Assembly (NCBI GenBank): GCA_049291875.1
Contig: JBATQE010000011.1
Location: forward strand, 1 to 64,000
Source of the DNA: CTSOIL-112 sp049291875
GTDB taxonomy: Bacteria > Pseudomonadota > Gammaproteobacteria > Burkholderiales > Burkholderiaceae
Direction: 5' to 3'
Length of the DNA: 64,000 bases
Below are positions 60,311-64,000 of the stretch, piece after piece. Under the pieces are notes generated by a model that was given only the letters and a program-made list of their open reading frames with translations, ran no database searches and was not told the DNA's origin. The translations under genes and the position numbers were made by a program. Position 1 is the stretch's first letter, and each line of letters opens with the position of its first letter.

Positions 60311-60610
60311 ATGAACCCCAGCAAAGTCACTCGTGCGCGCCTGAGTCATTTGACCGATCTGCCCAATGTCGGCTCAGCCATAGCCGACGATTTGCGCTTA
60401 CTCGGTATCGAGCATCCCGCGCAATTGATCGGTCTGTGTCCATATGCGCTGTACGAGCGGCTCAATCAAATCACCGGCCTGCGCCATGATCCATGCATGT
60501 TGGATACCTTCATCAGCATCACGCGGTTCATGGATGGCGAGCCAGCCCAACCGTGGTGGCACTACACCGCTGAACGAAAGACCCGATTGAACACCGAAAA
60601 ATTGTCATAA
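60311..60610 (+). CDS. Helix-hairpin-helix protein (Cdd1/pathogenicity-locus type)
   Basis: A 99-residue protein. LTDLPNVGSAIADDLRLLGIEHPAQLIGLCPYALYERL is the helix-hairpin-helix region with the central VGSA turn, and RHDPCMLDTFIS with FMDGEPAQPWWHYTAER is the family's conserved C-terminal part. This matches the Cdd1-like domain family, of unknown function, possibly nucleic-acid-binding. GAGG stands before the ATG. It is last of the heme group by position only. Confidence 0.82.
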   Translation: MNPSKVTRARLSHLTDLPNVGSAIADDLRLLGIEHPAQLIGLCPYALYERLNQITGLRHDPCMLDTFISITRFMDGEPAQPWWHYTAERKTRLNTEKLS

Positions 60611-60636
60611 AAAGGGGATGCGCGCGCATCCCTTTT
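60609..60636. terminator. Bidirectional intrinsic terminator
   Basis: GGGATGCG-cg-CGCATCCC (60615-60632) with A-rich sequence before and TTTT after. It separates the HhH gene (+) from the cytochrome gene (-); the HhH stop overlaps its edge. Confidence 0.88.
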
Positions 60637-60670
60637 CACGACACCCATGATAGGGCATAAGCCATACGGC

Positions 60671-61126
60671 TTATTTAGCGCCGGCCAAAATCCACTCGAC
60701 CAATGCCGACGCCTCATTTTCTTTGACCATGGCTTTATTCGGCGGCATGGGCACAGCGCCCCAAACACCGGAACCACCCTCCAAGACTTTTTTGACCAAC
60801 ATGGCTTTGGCATCTTTTTGTCCGGCATACTTTTTCGCCACATCCTGATAGGCGGGGCCGATCAGTTTGGCATCGACTTTGTGGCACGCCACGCAGCCTT
60901 TCGCGGTCATCAGTTTGTGCGGGTCCATCGCTGGATCAGCCGCAGCCGTTGCCCCTGCCGCCGGTGCCGCAGGCGGAGTTTCTGCCGCAGGCGCAGCGGG
61001 TGCTGGTTGCGCCGGTGCTGGTGCGGATGCGACCGGTTTTTCTGCGGGTTTAGCCGGTTCCTGCGAGCAAGCGGACAGCCCCATTAATGAAGCCATGATG
61101 GCGATCATCGCATATTGTTTATTCAT
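60671..61126 (-). CDS. c-type cytochrome lipoprotein (cytochrome c551-like)
   Basis: A 151-residue monoheme cytochrome. Signal MNKQYAMIAIMASLMGLSAC gives lipidated Cys20, followed by an Ala/Pro-rich spacer to about 67. The heme site is Cys78, Cys81 and His82 (GCVACH), and the distal ligand is probably Met127 in VWGAVPMPPN, as in cytochrome c551/c8. Such proteins carry electrons to nitrite reductase or to peroxidase. The adjacent upstream gene is a diheme peroxidase on the same strand, so this is a likely donor. Confidence 0.9.
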   Translation of the reverse strand: MNKQYAMIAIMASLMGLSACSQEPAKPAEKPVASAPAPAQPAPAAPAAETPPAAPAAGATAAADPAMDPHKLMTAKGCVACHKVDAKLIGPAYQDVAKKYAGQKDAKAMLVKKVLEGGSGVWGAVPMPPNKAMVKENEASALVEWILAGAK

Positions 61127-61166
61127 CTTTTTTCCTTTTAAATCATGTGGATATTATTGCAACGCA

Positions 61167-62255
61167 TTATTTTTTCGTATACGGTTGCGGCAATGGCGTT
61201 TTTTCAGTGGATGGCGGCAACAGCGGCATTTCCAGTTTCGGACGCTCGCCGGTCAGGGTTTTGAGGAAGGCCACGATTTGCGCGTTTTCTTCCGCTGTGA
61301 AGGTTTTATTCAACTGAATTTTGCCCATGATGTTGACCGCTTCGGCCAATGAGTTCACCGCGCCATCGTGGAAGTAAGGATAGGTCAGATCGATATTGCG
61401 CAGATTCGGCACTTTGAACACCATCATTTCGTCCGGATTTTTGGTCACGCCCGCACGGCCGGTTGCACCGTTTTTGGTCAGGTATTTGCCGTACACGCCG
61501 AATTTTTGGAACGAGGTACCACCCACACCCGGGCCATTGTGACATGCGATACAGCCAACTGAGTTGAACAATTCATAGCCTTTTTTCTCTTGTTCGTTCA
61601 AGGCTTGCTCGTCGCCCGTTAACCATTTATCGAAACGCGAATTCGGCGTGACCAGCGTTTCCTCGAACAAGGCAATCGCATCAACCACTTGGTCAATGCT
61701 GATTTGATCAACGTTGTAGGCCTTTTTGAATTCTGCTTGATATTGTGGAATCGAGTTCAACACCGTCACCACGTGCTCATGAGTAGAGGCCATTTCTTTC
61801 GGATTTTCTATCGGGCCGCCTGCTTGCGCTTTCAAGGTGTCCGCGCGTCCATCCCAGAATTGTTTGATGTTGAACACCGAGTTGTACACTGTCGGTGAAT
61901 TGATGGGACCTTCAACCCATTTGTGGCCGATCGAGCTGGTCAGGTTATCCGTACCGCTGGTCATCAAATTGTGACAAGAGTTGCACGACAGCGCGCCGGA
62001 TTTGGACAAGCGGGTGTCAAACCACAATTTTTTGCCCAGCTCTACTTTGGCTGGCTCAGCCACCGTCGGCACCGGAATCGGCTTGATCAAAGACTCCTTG
62101 ACTGCCACCGGCGTCGCTGCAGGCGTAGGAGCCGATGCTGTGCTTGCAGCCGGCTCTACAGCGACTTTCGGTTTCTCCACCTCGGCTTTTTGACCACAGG
62201 CGGAAAAGACCAAACCGGCCATCACCGTCAGTGCCAACTTATGTAGATTTTTCAT
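61167..62255 (-). CDS. Diheme cytochrome c peroxidase, lipoprotein form
   Basis: Reduces hydrogen peroxide in the periplasm with electrons from a small cytochrome. The 362-residue protein has a lipoprotein signal (VFSACGQKAE, Cys20), heme site one at Cys91, Cys94, His95 (CNSCHN) and site two at Cys235, Cys238, His239 (CIACHNG). LWFDTRLSKSGALSC and QFWDGRADTLKAQAGGPIENPKEM are typical. MauG-type enzymes share this fold, but the layout suits peroxidase. Anchoring both it and the neighbouring cytochrome as lipoproteins is a consistent feature. Confidence 0.92.
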   Translation of the reverse strand: MKNLHKLALTVMAGLVFSACGQKAEVEKPKVAVEPAASTASAPTPAATPVAVKESLIKPIPVPTVAEPAKVELGKKLWFDTRLSKSGALSCNSCHNLMTSGTDNLTSSIGHKWVEGPINSPTVYNSVFNIKQFWDGRADTLKAQAGGPIENPKEMASTHEHVVTVLNSIPQYQAEFKKAYNVDQISIDQVVDAIALFEETLVTPNSRFDKWLTGDEQALNEQEKKGYELFNSVGCIACHNGPGVGGTSFQKFGVYGKYLTKNGATGRAGVTKNPDEMMVFKVPNLRNIDLTYPYFHDGAVNSLAEAVNIMGKIQLNKTFTAEENAQIVAFLKTLTGERPKLEMPLLPPSTEKTPLPQPYTKK

Positions 62256-62601
62256 AAACTACCTGACCTTTCTGTATTAAATGAAACAAATACTGCTAAA
62301 AAATAGGCCTGCTATTGCGAATTAATGATGAAGCCTTAATGCGCTTGATCACATTCACTCTCTATTCGCAACGCGCCTATGCAGCCATTCTACATAAAGC
62401 CTCCATTCAAAACCATTTGAATAACATGGTTTTGATCATGATATTTTCCTATGAGTGTGATAGTTAAACTTTATCACTGCATATTTTCAGCTCTCATCCA
62501 TCTGAAAAAATAAAAATATCCAATTGATTTTAAATGTATTTTATACAAAAACCTCTTTAACCGAATCATTTATCCTGATCATATATGAAAATATTGACGA
62601 G
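62256..62601. promoter_or_regulatory. Intergenic region upstream of the peroxidase gene, with a palindrome at 62409-62433
   Basis: No gene is supported in these 346 bp, which are AT-rich. AAAACCAT (62409-62416) and ATGGTTTT (62426-62433) form an 8+9+8 palindrome, overlapped at its edge by TTGATCATGATATT (62432-62445), which keeps one perfect FNR half-site (TTGAT). The position is about 175 bp before the ATG, so control of the peroxidase is possible but unproven. Confidence 0.35.
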
Positions 62602-62632
62602 AAAAAATCCCCTGATGAAACAGGGGATTTTT
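62602..62632 (-). terminator. Intrinsic terminator of hflX
   Basis: AAAAAATCCCCTG and CAGGGGATTTTT around GATGAAA. It lies 24 bases past the hflX stop on the minus strand and its A/T runs are bidirectional. Confidence 0.9.
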
Positions 62633-62655
62633 AAGGGGTCATACCAATACATTAG

Positions 62656-63810
62656 TTAATCAGCCCGCCGAAAGCGCGGATCATCCGACCACTCGTCCGT
62701 CTGGCGCTGCTCCTGCTGCTTTTGCCAGTCGGGTTTGTGATTCTCGGCCAACTCGACCAAAGCCTCGCGCAGTAAATCCATGCCCGCACCGGTTTTCGCG
62801 CTGATGTAGATACGCGCAATGCGACCATGCTCGTCGCGCTCGATTTTCGGTTCATGTCCGGACAGATCGATTTTGTTCCAAATCAGCACCTGCGGAATCT
62901 GATCGGCGCCAATTTCTTTGAGCACCTTATTCACTTCGTCAATCTGATCCAAGCGGACATTGCTCGCGGCATCGACCACATGAAACAGCACATCAGCGTG
63001 GATGGTTTCCTCCAACGTCGCGCGAAACGCGGCGACCAATTGGTGCGGTAGTTCACGCACAAACCCAACCGTGTCCGAGACCACGATTTGCCCCGCGCCT
63101 TCGATATACACTTTGCGCGTGGTGGTGTCCAAGGTGGCGAACAGTTGATCGGCCGCATAGCTGCGCGCGCTGGTGAGCGTATTGAATAACGTGGATTTGC
63201 CCGCATTGGTATAGCCAACCAGCGAGACATTCAGGGTATTGCTGCGCGCCCGCGCGCTGCGCTGAGTCAAATGCTGTTTCTCGAATTTGGCCAATTGCGC
63301 CTTGAGGTATTTCATGCGCTCGCCGATCAGTCGTTTGTCAATCTCCAGCTGCGACTCACCCATACCGCCCATACCGCCCATACCGGATTTACCGCGTTGA
63401 CGCTCCAAGTGGGTCCACAAACCGGCCAAACGCGATTGATGGTATTCCAATTGCGCCATCTCGACCTGCAGTTTGCCCTCATGGCTTTGCGCGCGCTGGG
63501 CAAAAATATCGAGAATCAGACCCGTGCGATCCATGACCTGCACTTCGAGTTTCGCTTCCAAATTGCGCTGTTGCGCGGGGCTGAGGCTGTGGTTAAACAC
63601 CACGATTTCCGCGCGATGCTCATGCACGGCCAGCTTGATTTCCTCAACTTTGCCGCTACCGGCAAAGAGTGCGGCATCCGGAGTTTTGCGACTGCCGGTG
63701 ACGGCACCGACCACTTGGCCGCCATCACTTTGCACCAGCAGATGCAATTCCTCCATCGACGCTTCAAAATCGCCTTTACCAAAATAAATCCCTACGATAA
63801 TGGCTCGCAT
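62656..63810 (-). CDS. hflX: GTPase HflX
   Basis: HflX is a ribosome-binding GTPase that splits stalled ribosomes under stress. The 384-residue protein has the N-terminal HflX domain (VEEIKLAVHEHRAEIVVFNHSLSPAQQRNLE), the long helical region and the G domain: G1 GYTNAGKST (199-207), G3 SDTVGFVRELPHQLVAAF, G4 WNKIDL, G5 ISAKTG. The Gly-rich loop usually reading GGxGGPGE is here KSGMGGMGGMGESQLE, encoded by three tandem copies of a 9-bp unit at 63359-63385. It follows hfq, a conserved pair. Confidence 0.95.
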   Translation of the reverse strand: MRAIIVGIYFGKGDFEASMEELHLLVQSDGGQVVGAVTGSRKTPDAALFAGSGKVEEIKLAVHEHRAEIVVFNHSLSPAQQRNLEAKLEVQVMDRTGLILDIFAQRAQSHEGKLQVEMAQLEYHQSRLAGLWTHLERQRGKSGMGGMGGMGESQLEIDKRLIGERMKYLKAQLAKFEKQHLTQRSARARSNTLNVSLVGYTNAGKSTLFNTLTSARSYAADQLFATLDTTTRKVYIEGAGQIVVSDTVGFVRELPHQLVAAFRATLEETIHADVLFHVVDAASNVRLDQIDEVNKVLKEIGADQIPQVLIWNKIDLSGHEPKIERDEHGRIARIYISAKTGAGMDLLREALVELAENHKPDWQKQQEQRQTDEWSDDPRFRRAD

Positions 63811-63829
63811 ATATATTCCTATCTATTAT

Positions 63830-63871
63830 TCTAAAAACAACCAACCCGCTCACCTAAGCGAGCGGGTTGGT
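63830..63871 (-). terminator. Hairpin with T-run between hfq and hflX
   Basis: ACCAACCCGCTC pairs with GAGCGGGTTGGT (63840-63871), and on the minus strand TTGTTTTT follows. It could end hfq transcripts partially, leaving a fraction to read into hflX, whose own promoter is not evident in the short gap. Confidence 0.8.
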
Positions 63872-63934
63872 CTAAATACGTGTCGTATGGCAATGCCACA
63901 TCCTGAGGATGCGCGCTACCGAAACACCATCCGA

Positions 63935-64000
63935 TTATTCTGCGCTGGCAGTCGGTTGGATTTCTTGGATATTCACAGGACGCGCCGGAACAATCGTTGA
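63935..64000 (-). CDS. hfq: RNA chaperone Hfq, C-terminal end (runs off right edge)
   Basis: The last 21 codons before a TAA at 63937-63935 read STIVPARPVNI and then QEIQPTASAE. STIVPARPV is the end of the Hfq Sm fold (the YKHA-I-STVVP strand), and hflX follows as in most proteobacteria. The tail after the fold is short. The body of the gene lies outside the window. Confidence 0.85.
   Translation of the reverse strand, partial: STIVPARPVNIQEIQPTASAE

Overview
The window is a bacterial chromosome segment from a betaproteobacterium, most likely order Burkholderiales. Gene content and order are the basis: lolC-lolD facing a phosphoglycerate-mutase-like gene and recJ; Rieske oxygenase / xseB-ispA-dxs-folE2; aroE-mtgA; ahcY (with SAH riboswitch) - holin-like - tlyA - metF; methyltransferase-rnhA-dnaQ facing gloB; lptM-lysA facing cyaY; hemC-hemD-hemX-hemY; hfq-hflX. 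The G+C looks moderate (low fifties by eye), lower than in Burkholderia or Ralstonia, so a smaller-genome relative is possible; I cannot fix the genus.

Layout. 1-480: left edge, an incomplete AT-rich gene with a HARE-type winged-helix N terminus, preceded by an integron-like recombination site. 479-5464: lipoprotein release (lolCD) and recombination (recJ). 5465-12448: VOC protein, YciO-like protein, folate and isoprenoid precursor genes (folE2, dxs, ispA), xseB, and a Rieske oxygenase behind a structured leader. 12587-14678: suhB followed by a plastic segment holding a truncated suhB copy, intergenic repeats and a lone cupin gene with an attC-like site. 14679-18695: aroE-mtgA-EamA-mgtE operon. 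18871-24304: a Dcu-type dicarboxylate carrier, then the SAM-cycle genes ahcY and metF. 24419-29794: glycosyltransferase, miaA, a Crp-like regulator beside a frameshifted gene, a LysE exporter and an unaccompanied branched-chain amino acid binding lipoprotein. 30012-36379: dnaQ, rnhA, methyltransferase, gloB, mltD, fabI. 36430-44774: a DUF2202 gene split by a 268-bp inverted-repeat element, an MFS carrier, a nucleosidase-like gene, several lipoproteins, tusA and glyQ. 44810-50507: ftsK, lysA, lptM, cyaY and an HtrA protease. 50889-55855: a circularly permuted ATP-grasp / alpha-E / transglutaminase operon followed by gloA and the proteasome-like Anbu. 55919-64000: heme synthesis genes, a diheme cytochrome c peroxidase with a c-type cytochrome, hflX and the tail of hfq.

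How the genes work together. Most of the window is core metabolism and envelope maintenance. SAH made by methyltransferases is sensed by the riboswitch, hydrolysed by AhcY, and MetF supplies methyl-THF for remethylation. GloA and GloB are the two halves of methylglyoxal detoxification. HemC/D/X/Y make tetrapyrrole, and two periplasmic heme lipoproteins lie just beyond them. The least understood system is the ATP-grasp / alpha-E / transglutaminase / Anbu set, thought to make and break an unknown peptide-like product. The clearest signs of genome plasticity are the two integron-like sites, the truncated suhB copy, the interrupted DUF2202 gene and several families of hairpin repeats. No tRNA, rRNA, CRISPR array, phage or complete insertion sequence was seen.
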